A DNA stretch of 64,000 nt from Siniperca chuatsi (GCF_020085105.1 NC_058046.1:8284675-8348674), one strand, 5' to 3'. Shown: positions 21,265-33,218, counted from the stretch's first letter. Translations and numbers: made by a program. The notes: generated from the letters alone by a model not told the origin.

Positions 21265-22660
21265 CCCACAGCTTTCAAGACTTCAAAGGTAATACCTCTC
21301 CTCAAGAAATGCAATCTAGATCACTCTTAACTAAGCAATTACAGACCCATTTCTAATCTACGTTTCCTTGGTAAACTTTTAGAGAAAATTGTTTTTAATC
21401 AACTATTTGTTCATCCAAACAACAACGTCATTTTAGAAAGACCCCAATCTGATTATCGAGCAAACCACAGCACAGAGACAGCACTACTGAAAGTTTTAAA
21501 CGACCTGAGAATTAATGTGGAAGCATACAATGTGGCTGTCCTTCTTCTCTTAGACCTCAATTCAGCATTCAACACAATCGATCACAAAATTTTAAATTGA
21601 CAGACTCAAGAAATGGGTGGGTGTCTCTGACAGTGTTTTAGCTTGGTTTCAGACTCATTTAACTGATAGACAGTTTTTTGTCAGCCTGGGTTCTCATCAG
21701 AGAATCATAGTATTGATTATGGCATTCCTCGAGGAAGCATTCTCAGCCCAATTTTGTTTTCATTATATATGCTCCCTCTTGGAAACGTTAACCATCATCA
21801 TGTCAACTACCATTTTTATGCTGATGATACACAATTCTACATCTTGGTGTCTCCTAATGACCCCACTGCACTGCATGCTCTCATTGCCCGACTCTCTGAC
21901 ATTATTGTATGGATGGGTAAAAACATTTTAAAGCTAAATGGGGAAAAAACGGAGATTCTACTAATAGGACCAAAAGCAGCATGAGAAAAACTGTACTCAA
22001 TGCTCTTAGCATACAGGTTAAATCTAACATCACAAACCTGGGAGTGATTTTAGATTCTGATTTAAATTTTATTTCTAATTTTAACAAGGTCATAAAAATC
22101 ATCCTTTTTTCATCTAGAAATATTGCCAAAGTCAGATCTTTTCACTCAGAAAGATGATGAAATACTCACTCATGCTTTTATTACTAGCCGTTTAGACTAC
22201 TGTCATTCCCTTTTCACCGGATTACCCAAAACGTCTACGTCTTAACTAAAACAAAGAAAATGGATCACATGACCCCAGTACTTAAGACACTGCACTGGTT
22301 ACCTGAAGTGATTTTAAAGTTCTTTTACTTGTTTATAAAGCTTTAAATGAGCTTGCTCCTCCCTACATTAGAGACTTTCTCTCATTTTATGTTCCAGCCA
22401 GATCACTAAGGTCCTCCACCGCTTTTCTTTTAAATGTTCCTTATGTGTCCCATAAAAGTATCAGTGAAAGTGTTTCCTGTTCTTATGCCCCTAAACTGTG
22501 GAACTCACTGCCTCTGGATATTAGAATGGCAACCTCTCTCTCTAAATTTTAGTCTTGGAAAATGTTTCTTTGTGTGTTGTTTTAATTTTGCTATGTAAAG
22601 CACTTTGGGCTACATGTTCGTATGGAAAGTGCTATATAAATAAAGCTGAGTTGAGTTTAG
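21265..22660 (+). mobile_element. L2-type LINE, 5'-truncated, broken reverse transcriptase
   Basis: Translated pieces show NYRPISNL (around 21340), LEKIVFNQL, a LLLDLNSAFNTIDH motif A (around 21550), GIPRGSILSPILF (around 21720), the catalytic YADDTQ (around 21820) and WMGKNILKLNGEKTE, the order of an L2-clade RT. The 3' end has TGTAAAGCACTTTGGGC and AGTGCTATATAAATAAA, the classical fish L2 tail (22595-22650). Stops and frameshifts interrupt the frame (for example after DHKILN, and in the motif-A to motif-B interval), and the endonuclease is absent. Confidence 0.85.
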
Positions 22661-24320
22661 ATATCAAAAGTGTTGGTCAAAAAATTATATGACAGAATTC
22701 CACAGTAGGAAATAAAGTACCATAAAGTGCAATACGGTCAATATACATTTACTTTTTAATGCCACAGACACACTGTAAGTCCCTGTTATATGAATATTAC
22801 ACATATTTCTCACAAGGGTGGACCAGCAATCACCTTCTTAAAATCTTGCACAGCCCATAAGTAGGCAACACCCATCAGTGACCAAACAGCACACAATGTT
22901 CTACAGTATGTCTGCAAAGGTCTGCTAGAAATGGACTAGTTGAATGTTCATGACAAAGAATTAAAGAGAGGACGAGTCAGATACTGCCAGACTCTCACTC
23001 TCACAGACAACAAACAGGGTTGTATGCTTACAGTATGTTTATGATGCATCTGTTGCTGCTGGATAAGGGAGATAAGGCAATGTCATTGTATAGTCTGAGT
23101 GCTGCTGCGTTCAGGTGCCCCTGGTCATTTTAAGACCAACTCAGAGGAAAAATAGAAATTGTGCGTGGGGACAGTTATCACATAATATAATAATAAACCA
23201 CAGATGCTGACACAGTTTTAATGTTCCCCAGGTGACCCCCAAGCAATATGAGAAATAGTTTTATTTTGCCTTTACTCCATGACGTTTGTTAAAAGTTGAC
23301 ACAATAAAATTGCATGATAGTAGTGGTATAGCCTATAGCATCATAATTACTTATTTAATGGTTGTTCTTACCCCCATCTTATAGACTACTGTGTACTTTT
23401 ATACACACCTATATCTTTAATGACTTCTAGCTTAAAATTTGCTGTAATTATGATAAAAAATGTAAAGAATGAGCGTTTAGAAACTAATTTATGATTTAAC
23501 TGTTTTATCATTGTTCCATGCATTCCCTACAATTATGCCCAGCTTGGATAGGCTTACAAGACAACACAAATGAATCCAGATCAAAGGTGCTGTGTATACA
23601 TTTTCAAAATTTAAAAAAAGTCCAATAATCGAGAAAACCTACTCCTACTACTATATAACACTGGAGAAATCAGAGTAAATACTAATTAAATAGTCGATCT
23701 TTCCTTCTTTTCCAGACTTTTGAGACAAAGTTAGCAAACTAAAACACATCAAAATTAAACAACCATTCCTATTTTTGATCATCTGAACACCTAAATATTT
23801 TTTCAGGGTTGTGTTGAGCCATTTCATGGAAATTTGACTTTCTTAAATCATATGATATCATATGATATCACATCATATGTACAGTAGAAAGGACAATGGG
23901 ACTCACTTTCCACTTCTCCCTGATCACACAGCTCACACTCCTCCTTCTGAATCTTTTTTAATCTGCAGAGGAAGAATACCAGTTCTCAACTGTGTATATA
24001 CATATATGTATGTATGTAAATCATTGCAGGTGGTGAAGACAACATCGGTAGTATATTATAAGCACTAAATAATAAATAAACATTAAAGAAAGGTTTTGTA
24101 TTGTGATTTAAGAACCTTGCATAGACTATGTTGATATCAAATTTGGAGAAGGATGGACCATGGATTCATTTACAGAACTGCACTCTTTTGCAGTTATGAC
24201 ATTACAATCAGAAACCATGCAGCAATGTCATTACAAACTGATGTCAAACCCTTGTAATGGTTTCCTTACTGTTTTCCCACATGGATTTTCGCTGTATCTG
24301 TTCAGACTTGTCGAATAAGC

Positions 24321-24695
24321 AGTGGTGGAAGAAGTAGTCAGATCCAGTACTTTAAGTAAAAGTGGTAATACAAAACTTATCAAATGCTAAAGTAAAAGTC
24401 CTGCATTCACAATTTTACTTGAAGTAGGCTACACGTGTATTATCAGCAAAATATACTACAGTATCAGAGGTAAAAAAAAATAACCATTAGTATTCACATT
24501 GATGCATTAACATGTAAGATGCATTTTAATGCTGAAGCTAGTTGAGATGGAACTACATTTCACTACTTTAAATACTGTAGAATAATGCGTCATGTTTTAT
24601 AAGGTGATTATATGTTTTAAATGTAAAATCTTACTTTCCAAAGTAACCAGTAACTACGGCTGTCAAACAAATGTAGTGGAGCAAAAGTATACAGT
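24321..24695 (+). repeat. 5' portion of a fish hAT-type non-autonomous repeat
   Basis: Begins CAGTGGTGGAAGAAGTAGTC, the typical terminal sequence of this family, and continues with AAGTAAAAGTCCTGCATTC, GATGCATTAACATGTAAG and AATGTAGTGGAGCAAAAGTA in the expected order. The right terminus is missing before the VAMP5 promoter region; an unlinked 3' fragment lies at 14702-14790. Confidence 0.6.
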
Positions 24696-24775
24696 ATACA
24701 ATACAGCCTCTTATCAACAAGTCCACAAGTCGCCGAACACGGGGAAGTCCGGGGTTTATCGAGACTCCAGTGCGA

Positions 24776-24783
24776 TCACGTGA
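24776..24783 (+). promoter_or_regulatory. TCACGTGA palindrome upstream of VAMP5
   Basis: A perfect 8-bp palindrome, the core of the E-box/CLEAR element bound by the MITF/TFEB family, lies about 340 bases before the VAMP5 start. The surrounding 24720-25000 is more GC-rich than the flank and probably includes the promoter. Binding is inferred only from the motif. Confidence 0.35.
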
Positions 24784-25125
24784 CCACCAATCGTAATTGT
24801 AAGGTTTCCGGGAATACCATGAACGCATCATAATGAGAAGGCACACAGTCCCACTGCCAGACCGACGACCGCAGCTCGGGGGACGTGAAAGTGACTATAG
24901 TGACGAGCTCACGCTGAAAGAACGGCTTCAAAGACAAAAAGGAAACCGCAAAACGTTGCACGGGCTGGTGTTAGAGCACAAGGTGGATCACTGAGGCAGG
25001 TTTAAAACTGCAGGACTGCTTTGCTGTGTTTCCTGTTTCTTAAAGTTGGCTTGCACTGTAAATGCATTGGATCCGGTGACAGCTTCGACACAAACACAGT
25101 GGCCGCAGTACGAGACGCGACAGAC

Positions 25126-28100
25126 ATGGTAAGCCAATATTCATCTCCTACGGGCTCAATTGCTTTGTTATAAAAGCTTCGATAAGAAAGAGAGAAAAGA
25201 GAGGAACATTTGTTTGTTGTTGTTGTTTTTTATGTACCATGCCCCCTTCATAATCTGTGGGCAAAGTCCCATAAGGTAATAGTGGGCAAGTGGGACACGG
25301 TTGCTGCTGTCAACTGTAACGTCTTCCATTTTAAATGACGAATATTTATCCCGAAGATAACAAAACTGTGATTCAAAATGCTTTTTTATTTAGTTAGAAA
25401 CACGTTTGGTCAGGTCAGGTCGAAATACCTTCTAAATAAATTAATAAACTTAAGTAAATACGACAAATAAAGCATACACTCAAACAAACTCCACTAAAAA
25501 CATGATGAATGTCTTTACCGTGTTGATATGGAGTAAGTTAATGTAATGACGTGAGTACACTCAGGCTGAGATTTACATTTAAGAGTAGCATTAGGTGTGA
25601 AGGGAGAGAGAGGCGTAAATACAGGTCAAAGTTTATCTCATGTGGGTCCTCTCTTGTGTTTCTTATCTTCTCAAGATGAAGTCGTGAATTAAGAATGCAG
25701 TCAGCAGCATGGCTTGCATCCCAATAACCTTCATGAATGCTCTCCTTAAATACGAATGAACTCTATTAAGTGTTATTAAAAACACAAGACTATTATCATT
25801 GGCTAACAATGTAGTAGTTGTTTTCATTGTTCAAATAGGATGGAGTACCATACTACACTATAATGAGCATGCTACAACACCATGTGAGTGTGGTCTCCCA
25901 TGAGAATGCCAGGCACATTAATGCAGGCAGGAGGGAGGGAGTGAGGGAAGGAAGGAAGCAAGGAAGGGAACTGGTATGGGCAGCACTTCCTGTGTTAAGA
26001 CATCGCTGGCTGAATTTTAAACACAGACTATTGTTCAACTACTATTTGGTGGGCCAAATATGAGATAACAGGGCTTTTAGGGCATCCATTAATCAGTTTC
26101 CAGCAGTCATTGATATAAAGTTTACTCTTAGCCTACTGTGATCTTGTATACAGTATACATATACGTTTTAATAGGAAGTGACAGTGAATTATGAACCAAA
26201 TCAAGATGCTGAGAGCGTACTTGTTTTGTTCAATCTGTCAGTTTCCTGTTCCTGTCAACTTCTGAGGTGGTGGCTTCCTCTCATGGCTCAGAGGGCAAAG
26301 GTGAAGGAGAAACCTGTCAGGATAAAAAATGCTTTAAGGTTAAATTACTCTCTAAATATCCTGCTCCAGGGTTCTTGCAGTTACCTTGTCGCTGTTTTGC
26401 TCATTTACTATCCCAGCCCTTGGGTACTGCTTTTTTCCTCCGAGCAGACATACAGGATAGTGTAGTCATGATCTGAGAAAACCTGTCCTACTTCATTTTA
26501 TGACTTTCCTGTTTCATTACGTATTCCTCTTTTCACTTAAGCTTCAAGTTTCAGTACTGTATAATTATGTGCATAATTTTGTTCCATTATATGCTTTAAA
26601 AATAATAATTGTTATAAAGTTACAAATGAATGTACTCTTGCTTCGATCTACTTGATAAACATGTCACAGCAGGATGTCTTGTTCTGCTTCACTGCAGGAC
26701 TGTTTTTAAAACAGCAAGCCAGTCTGATCTGTATCAGGCAGACGTAGGTTGAGTTGTTTCAGTTGGCAGCCTGTCTGGACAACAAACTGTAAGATTTTCA
26801 TTTTACTTTTTTGAAAATTATTTTAACAAAAAACATGAAGGAATTACAGATTTAATAATTGAATTTTAGAAAGGAGCTAAACATGATTACAGTAATTACA
26901 AAACTGATGCATTTATAGCACAAAAAAGCAATCGGAGCACTTAAACCTTCAGCACTGCTATTGACCACTTGTTCTCTATGGGAAAGTACAGAAGACCTTA
27001 AAGAAGAACTTAGGGGGACTCACAAGAAACAGATTTAAAAAACAATGGTTAAAATCAAAGCAGCAGGGGCAGAGATATCCTGATTTTTAGTCCCTAATAT
27101 GGATCAAGCTCCAAAAACAAAACCCTTTACGCATAAAATTGGTGGAATTGTTCAGAAAAACGTTTCTAAAGCTCAGGAGAACTAAAATATTGTGGCTACA
27201 TTAACTTTAATTACATCCATTCCAAAGCGACATACAGTAGATGCATTTAAAGTCAATAGGAACAAAAGCTAGTGTAACCTTGAGACTTAAGTAACTGCTA
27301 GCATGGGATGTCTAATGCTACGTCCAGTTATTCACCAAATCCTTGTATTCTGGGTTTGGCACTTGAAGTGGGCGTCCATAAGTTCCTCATATTTTTAATC
27401 TAGTTACCGTTTTAAGTGCGGAATGCACATTGCTAGGTATTTCTGGGCTGCACTTTTCGGGTGTGACTGGCAATGACTGGTCATAAAATGCATCACATCC
27501 TGTGTACATGGAGATTTTTCCCAAGAAACAAATAGTTGACACTGGGTGTTTACAACAGAAAATGACCATTATCCATTTTTATTTCACATATAAATTCCTG
27601 CGAAAAGTCCCAAATGACTGGATTAATCCACATTATGTCTCACTCTTTAACCATGTTGTGTGTGTTGATTGGACAGGAGAATGGCAAGAGCCGCTTGCAG
27701 CAGGCCCAGGAGGATGTAGAGGAGGTGAAGGTCATCATGCTGGACAACCTGGAGAAGACTGATGAGAGATCTGGCAAACTTAAGGACCTGGAGGATAGGG
27801 CTGATGAGCTGCTGGAAAAGGTAAGCAAGGGGAGTTCAGAGAAGCTGCCTAAGCGGAAAAACATCATTACTTAGCGTCACACCACACTATATTAACTAAG
27901 AGCTCTCTGTGGACGTCTCTGGGTTGCATGGATAAGGTGAATGACTGGAGCAAATGGCACAAAGACTCCCTTTCCGCAGGCGTCTAGGGATTAAAACTAG
28001 TAAATGTCATATTGATGTCTATAAATACACCTTAGGTGGAGCTGGAGAGGAAAACAAATGTACAATTTACATCCTGATTGTGTTTTATGGTGCTATTTTT

Positions 28101-29625
28101 AGAGAGGTATTTCCTATTGTTTCCTAAGATGAATGAAGCGAGCTGGTCTCCCTGGGTACGACAGAATGAGTCCAGGACATGCCACGAGGCGAATGTCCGT
28201 CCGGGGGTCAACAAGCTGGTCATATCATTCCCACATTGCCCCGTTGTCACACTGTTGAGCAGTTCTCAGAGAACTAAAAAAGCAAACAGCAAGACAGCTA
28301 AAATTTAAGTTCAAGAACCACTTGGACACACTTTGTGATAACATGGACCATGAGCAGGCAAACTAGGAAAGCAGCTCTCAGTCCAGCAATGTGAAAATAT
28401 TGATTGGCGCAGCTTTAAGTTTTATCATGGTACCAAATTTCTGAGGTCTTCTGAGAACTGCTTTCCTAGTTTGTCAATCCGTCTGTCACAAAGTGTATCC
28501 AAGTGCTCCTTGAATTTAAATTTTAGTCGTCTGCCTGTTTGCTTTTTTAGTGCTCTGCGAAATGCTCAACAGTGGGATGTAACACAGTCCAACGGGGCAC
28601 TATGGGAACGATGTGACCTCCTTAGTCGTATGATCCATTGTTACTAGAACCACATAGAGTTCTTTAGCTTATCCCCGTAGGAGAACCCTTTTTTTGATTC
28701 CTGGTATTTTTAATTCTCACTGATTAATGAGTAATTAGTCATTTTGTGGCAGGAAGCACAGATTGAGAGACAGAACACAGCTCACTGCAATATAAACCAT
28801 TTAATGACATTCAATACAGGAGAAAGGAACTTCAAAACACAATGCTAAAATACAGCTTGGGTCATGAAATGTAACAGCCACCTCACTAATGGTTAAAACT
28901 ATAACCCACCACAAAAACAACAATACCAACATAACATGTTCTGAACAAACACTAATAAAAAGTAGCATTTGCATTTTGGAACATAAAACCGCTAACTTAA
29001 CAAACTACTCAGTCCAGCACTAGGCATGATGGGAAATGTGGGTCATCACACAGGTAATTGAGAGTGAGGATCTTTTAACACCAATGCTTTCAACAATCCT
29101 TAAAGAACTCTTTCTTCCAAAGGGGTTCTTTGAGTGGAATGGGTTCTTAATGGAACCTTTAGTCTTACAAAGAACCCTTGAAGAACCCTTTTTTGAAGAA
29201 AGGGTTCTTCAGAAGCAAATGGTTCTGGGTGTAACCTTAGCCCTTCAGAAAGAACCCTTTTGAAACCCTCATTTCTAAGAGTGTGGATATCTTTTCTTAG
29301 CAGGTTTTGGAAGTATTGTAGAAGTTAATATGCCAGCTTTGGACAAATAAATCCTATCTTGCCATATGTTTATATATGTTTTTATATTTATTCAAGACTA
29401 TCAGACATTTAAAAGCAGTTTAGTTACACAACAACATAATGTAACATCTTCTGTTTGTGTGTGTTTTGTCCCCAGAGTAAAACTTTTGAGAAGACCGCCA
29501 ACCAGGTGAAGCAACAGAAAAGATGGGAGAACAAGAAGATGAAAGTGGTGTTTATTGGCATCGGAGTGGCAGCGGCACTCATCATTATCGGACTTATAAT
29601 CTTTGCCATTGTTGGTGGTACATAA
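25126..29625 (+). CDS. vamp5: VAMP5 (myobrevin)-like R-SNARE
   Basis: Coding exons are 25126-25128 (ATG alone), 27677-27820 and 29476-29625, all phase 0, giving 98 residues. VAMP5 is a small R-SNARE-like protein of muscle and endothelium, found at the plasma membrane and on vesicles, and known for weak SNARE pairing. Exon 2 (ENGKSRLQQAQEDVEEVKVI onward) carries the helix, with the central arginine in TDERSGKL. The -1 layer is threonine and the +5 layer serine, both poor core residues. Exon 3 continues SKTFEKTANQVKQQKRWENK, then one membrane anchor rich in Ile/Ala/Gly, ending VGGT. Identification rests on position after VAMP8 (the same order and direction as in human), the KxWENxx juxtamembrane block shared with human VAMP5, and the short tail. 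A VAMP2/3-type gene is less likely because the KYWWKN patch is absent. Confidence 0.85.
25129..27676 (+). other. Intron 1 of VAMP5
   Basis: A 2.5 kb intron. It contains the third member of a dispersed repeat (27008-27125), a small GGAAGGAA-rich patch near 25940, and otherwise no recognisable feature. Confidence 0.7.
27008..27125 (+). repeat. Dispersed repeat, member 3 of 3
   Basis: GGGGGACTCACAAGA, AAATCAAAGCAGCAG and AGAGATATCCTGA match members at 5051-5165 and 9645-9775 in order. This copy continues with TAGTCCCTAATATGGATC. Confidence 0.55.
28218..28618. repeat. Large inverted repeat (two arms of about 165 bp) in VAMP5 intron 2
   Basis: Left arm 28218-28381 and right arm 28451-28618 are reverse complements over their whole length, roughly 80-85% by eye. 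Shared blocks include TGCCCCGTTG, CACTGTTGAGCA, ACTAAAAAAGCAAACAG, CTAAAATTTAA, ACACTTTGTGA and CAAACTAGGAAAGCAG. The loop is about 70 bases. It is probably a foldback or MITE-type element, but I do not recognise the family. Confidence 0.8.
29070..29285. repeat. AAGAACCCTT / AAGGGTTCTT-rich MITE-like segment
   Basis: The word AGAACCCTT and its complement recur at least eight times in about 215 bases, ending AAACCCTCATTTCTAAGAGT. A similar word cluster (GGAGAACCCTTTTTTTGATT) lies at 28680-28699. This resembles a common fish element whose ends read ACTCTTAGAAATGAGGGTTT, but the left terminus is not clear. Confidence 0.5.
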
Positions 29626-29894
29626 GAATAGTAGCTTGTTTGCTGGTGAAAGGAAAATAAGATATCGGGAATGAGGGACACGAAATGGGCAAAGATAAAA
29701 GGTCCAGGAAAAGAGGAGTGCAAACTATGGGACTCTAGCATCTCGCCTGAACTGCTCAGTGTGTGATAATTCTGTGCTTAGAGATGTTTAAGGGACTATC
29801 AGCCCCACTCTTCATTAGTGTAAGTCTTCAGGTGATATGGTACCATTGATTGCTTGGCTGCTTCACTGTGTTTTTTATAACTTTTCAAGGGTCA

Positions 29895-30186
29895 CGTCTC
29901 TGTTGACCGGCCGGGGCTTTTCTGTGTGGAGTTTGCATATTGTCGTTGTGCCTGCGTGGGTTCCAGGTGCTCCGGCCTCCTCCCACAGTCCGAAAACGTG
30001 CAGGTTAGGTTAATTAGCGACTCTAAATTTCCCAAAGGTATAGATGTGAGCCTGAATGGTTGTCTGTTTCTATGTGTCAGTCTTTTGATTGACTGGCGAC
30101 TTGTGCAGGGTGGGATTGGCTCCAGCCCCCCTGCAACCCTCTAAAGGATAAGCGGGTATAGCTAATGGATGGATGGATAGATGGAT
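29895..30186 (+). repeat. Interspersed repeat ending in (ATGG)n
   Basis: Contains TGGAGTTTGCATATTGTC, CTCCTCCCACAGTCC, TGCAGGTTAGGTTAATT and GATTGACTGGCGACTTG, then GGATAAGCGGGTATAG running into ATGGATGGATGG. This is a widespread fish repeat whose 3' end looks like an RTE-type tail; whether it is SINE or LINE derived is unsettled from sequence alone. Confidence 0.6.
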
Positions 30187-31329
30187 GTCTCTGTCGGGCT
30201 CATATTGGAAGGATACACAAATCTTCATGAATATTTGTTAAAATTAGATCTAAATAAAAAAGTGCTCGGACACCATCCAACCACTTTAAGCTAATCTATG
30301 AATTACTAATATTTTTAACCAAACATCATTAGGCTCCTTATTTTGTACTATTTGCTTGTACATATCGGTTCATGTTCAAGAGCACCACTCAGAGGAACAG
30401 AAAATTGTCATCACTGGACACTGAACTGAAGACAGAATCCACTTCACAGCCGATTCAATCGATGATTTGGGGAGAGTCAACTGTCAGTGCAGGAAGACAG
30501 AGGAGAAAACAGAACAGATGCCAGACTTGGTGAATACATGCAGCTTCAGATAGCTTCAAATTGGGAAGAATCAACTGATGTATTGTCACATAAAAAATTT
30601 CATCTGTCAAAAATGAAATGTCCCCAAAGTTGTATGTATCATTAAAATGTGTTTAAAGGTGCGAAAGACTCACTTTATTTTGTGGAGCTGTCATATTTGT
30701 TGGTCTGAAATTAAGATTTATTGAAGTTTGAAGTTTACCAAATTTGTTTCAGATTTTTTTTCTTTTGCTCCCAAAAACACAGATTGTATTTCTAAAAAGG
30801 GTCTCTTAATATATACGTCTATATTTTTTTATACATCAATATAACATTTGTAAGATGTACAAATGAAAACTGACTCATTTCTTGAACTACTCATATTTTA
30901 CTCATGTTTTATGTTATTTTGGTCAAATGACCTAAAATCTCTAAAATCAAATCTAACACTATGCACAAACTTTGGGTTGATACAAACCAATAGCCAAACC
31001 ACAAGCAAAGGTGTTTCATTTAACCTAGAGCCATAATCCACATGGAACCAGTAGTAAGAGTAATCCTTGTTTGAACCTAGAACTATCAATATTAAATGAT
31101 TGTATTTTTATTTAATTCATAGATTTAATTTCAGTTAATCTGCAGTTGTAGTAAAGAATATCAAAATGAACAGTGACCCCTGCTGGTCAATGTCTGTACT
31201 TCAGATAAATATGCAGAGCCGAGGTGGAAAATTACAAAAACATTCATACCTAGAGGTGCTGTTCAGCTCCACAGTAACCATTTCTATTTAAGTGATCAGC
31301 AAAGCCAGACGATAGTGTTTTCCAGTTGA

Positions 31330-31446
31330 AGTTGATTGTTTTAGGGATTTACAGCATGAGTAAGCACTTGGCGACAGTGGCAAGGAAAAACTTCCATTAA
31401 GAGGCAGAAACCTGGGGCCTAACCAGACTCAGGGTGGGCGGCGGGT

Positions 31447-31477
<31 letters not shown>

Positions 31478-32209
31478 TAAGGAGGGGGGAAAGCACAATG
31501 CAAATTCCACCTAGAATTTTAAAATAATAATAATGTAATGGTAATGGTATTATTAATAAAGTAATAATAATAGGAATAATAGTGATAGGAATAATAATGA
31601 TAATACTAGTAATAAGACTAATAATAACAATTGTAGTAACAGTTGTCGAGCAGGACCACAGGGGCAGCAGGTGGCCCACAATCACAGATCCAGTCTCTGT
31701 GGCTCTGGAAGCAGAAATACCTGCTAAAAGCGACAGAAGGAGAGAGACGAGAAAGCACAAAACTACGGCAGAGAAAAGATGTCAAGTTAGTAACCTGCAT
31801 TAATGGGATAAAAATGCATACAGATGGAAAGGGAGAGAAGAAAGAGGTGCATCATGGGAAGTCTCCTGGCAGTCTAGGCCTATAGCAGCATAACTAAGGG
31901 ATGGCTCAGGACTCACCCAAGCCAGTCCTAACTATAAGCTTTATCAAAGAGGAAAGTCTCAAGCCTACTCTTAAATGTGGAGATGGTGTCTGCCTCCCAA
32001 ACCCAAACTGGGACCTGATTCCACAGGAGAGGAGCTTGATAACTGAAGGCTCTGGCTCCCATTCTACTTTTGGAGACTCTAGAAACCACAAGTAACCCTG
32101 CATCCTGGGAGCGCAGTGTTCTAGTCGGATAATAAGGTATTATGAGCTCTTTAAGATACAATGGTGCCTGACCATTAAGAGCTTTGTAGGTGAGGAGAAG
32201 GATTTGCAA
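31330..32209 (-). mobile_element. L2-type LINE, 3' end only
   Basis: On the minus strand, a frame from 32209 to 31928 reads as the C-terminus of an L2 RT polyprotein (LLLTYKALNGQAPLYLKELI, SRMGARAFSYQAPLLWNQVP, FKSRLETFLFDKAYS). It is followed by a 3' UTR with AATAAT-type and (GA)n microsatellites (31453-31478 on +) and the conserved GGAAGTTTTTCCTTGCC and CCACTGTCGCCAAGTGC blocks (31350-31405). Everything 5' of the last RT domain is missing. Confidence 0.85.
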
Positions 32210-32695
32210 AAACAGAGAAAGTAATGTATTTTACTTGAAAGCAGTATTAATGTCATGGTTCTTATGCAGTATCCAAGGACTAAAGAAAAAAGTAAAGGAC
32301 ACACAGTACAAAATAATGAATGTTTTATCCACTCAACTTTTTTTTTTTACAAAAAACAAACAAACACGTCTAGTGCCTTTTGTTTGTTTCCCTGGAGTGG
32401 AATATTGATCATCTTTTTTTTTCATGCTCAAAAGACCAACAGTTTTGGTTTGACATCCACAGCTGGGTCTTTAAAGCTTGCACTCCAAAATTAACTTTGA
32501 ATAACGTTCTATATTAACTGTGAATAAGGAATAAATAGCTTCAGTTATATTAATCTCATTTGTGTATGTGTGTAAATGTAATGAGCGTGTCCCTCGAGAT
32601 CTCTTTTTTCCTCCATGTGTTTTCTTCCAAAAACCCTTAGACATTAACTATTTCAATATCTGCATATTTGAAAATATCCATATTTACAAATCAAG

Positions 32696-33218
32696 ACGGT
32701 GTAGTGACTAATTCGTCCAGGAGTGTTCCATCGTAGAAAAGGTTTCAGTCGTAGTCATCTGGACACTGTTTTCAGAATCAAGACGTTTCAGAAGAGTTGG
32801 TTTGAAAGAGGAGTCAAAGAAGCCATTTTTGTGAAAAAAGAAAACCCCTCTTTAAACAGAAATGGTGGTCTGAGATTCAACTTGCCAACCGTTTACCACA
32901 GTGTATTAGCACCATGGTCAAGCCAATCATATGCTAATCAGGTACTTAACAGTGATGAGGGAGGTGCAGCCAGAAAACAATAGGCCTGATTACTGGGACA
33001 TCATGGAAACAAAAAGAAGGTCAGTTTCAGGTGAAACTAGGCAGGGCAAACAGCAGACACTCCTCAGGAAGACTCCTCCCTGAGGGCAGGGCTTAAGTAG
33101 CTTAAATTTCTGAGTTCTCAGACCATTTTCACAATTGAGAATGACTTCCGGATGGGAGCCGAAACGTCTTGATTCTGAAAACAGTGTCCAGATGACTACG
33201 GCTGAAACCTTTTCTACC
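32696..33218. mobile_element. Non-autonomous element with about 57-bp inverted termini
   Basis: GTAGAAAAGGTTTCAG through TTCAGAATCAAGACGTTTC (32733-32789) recurs inverted at 33163-33218 with only one or two differences. The left side carries an extra GACGGTGTAGT and TTCGTCCAGGAGTGTT lead. A second, one-ended copy with the same lead lies at 42607-42705 in GCN1. No coding capacity. It is a MITE or foldback type; the superfamily is not determined. Confidence 0.75.

Larger units (their letters stand above)
15840..25125 (+). other. Spacer between VAMP8-like copy 2 and VAMP5
   Basis: No host exon recognised in 9.3 kb. It holds the diverged 3' flank shared with copy 1, a possible solo LTR (15946-16222), a simple-sequence field (19720-20190), an L2 LINE (21265-22660), a partial hAT-type repeat (24321-24695) and the VAMP5 promoter region. 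The open frame at 18858-19184 has no recognisable motif and I do not call it a gene. Confidence 0.6.

Noticed and set aside
29036-29263. 75-codon open frame rich in Phe/Leu/Glu
   Set aside because: It is generated by the AAGAACCCTT/AAGGGTTCTT repeat words, not by a gene.
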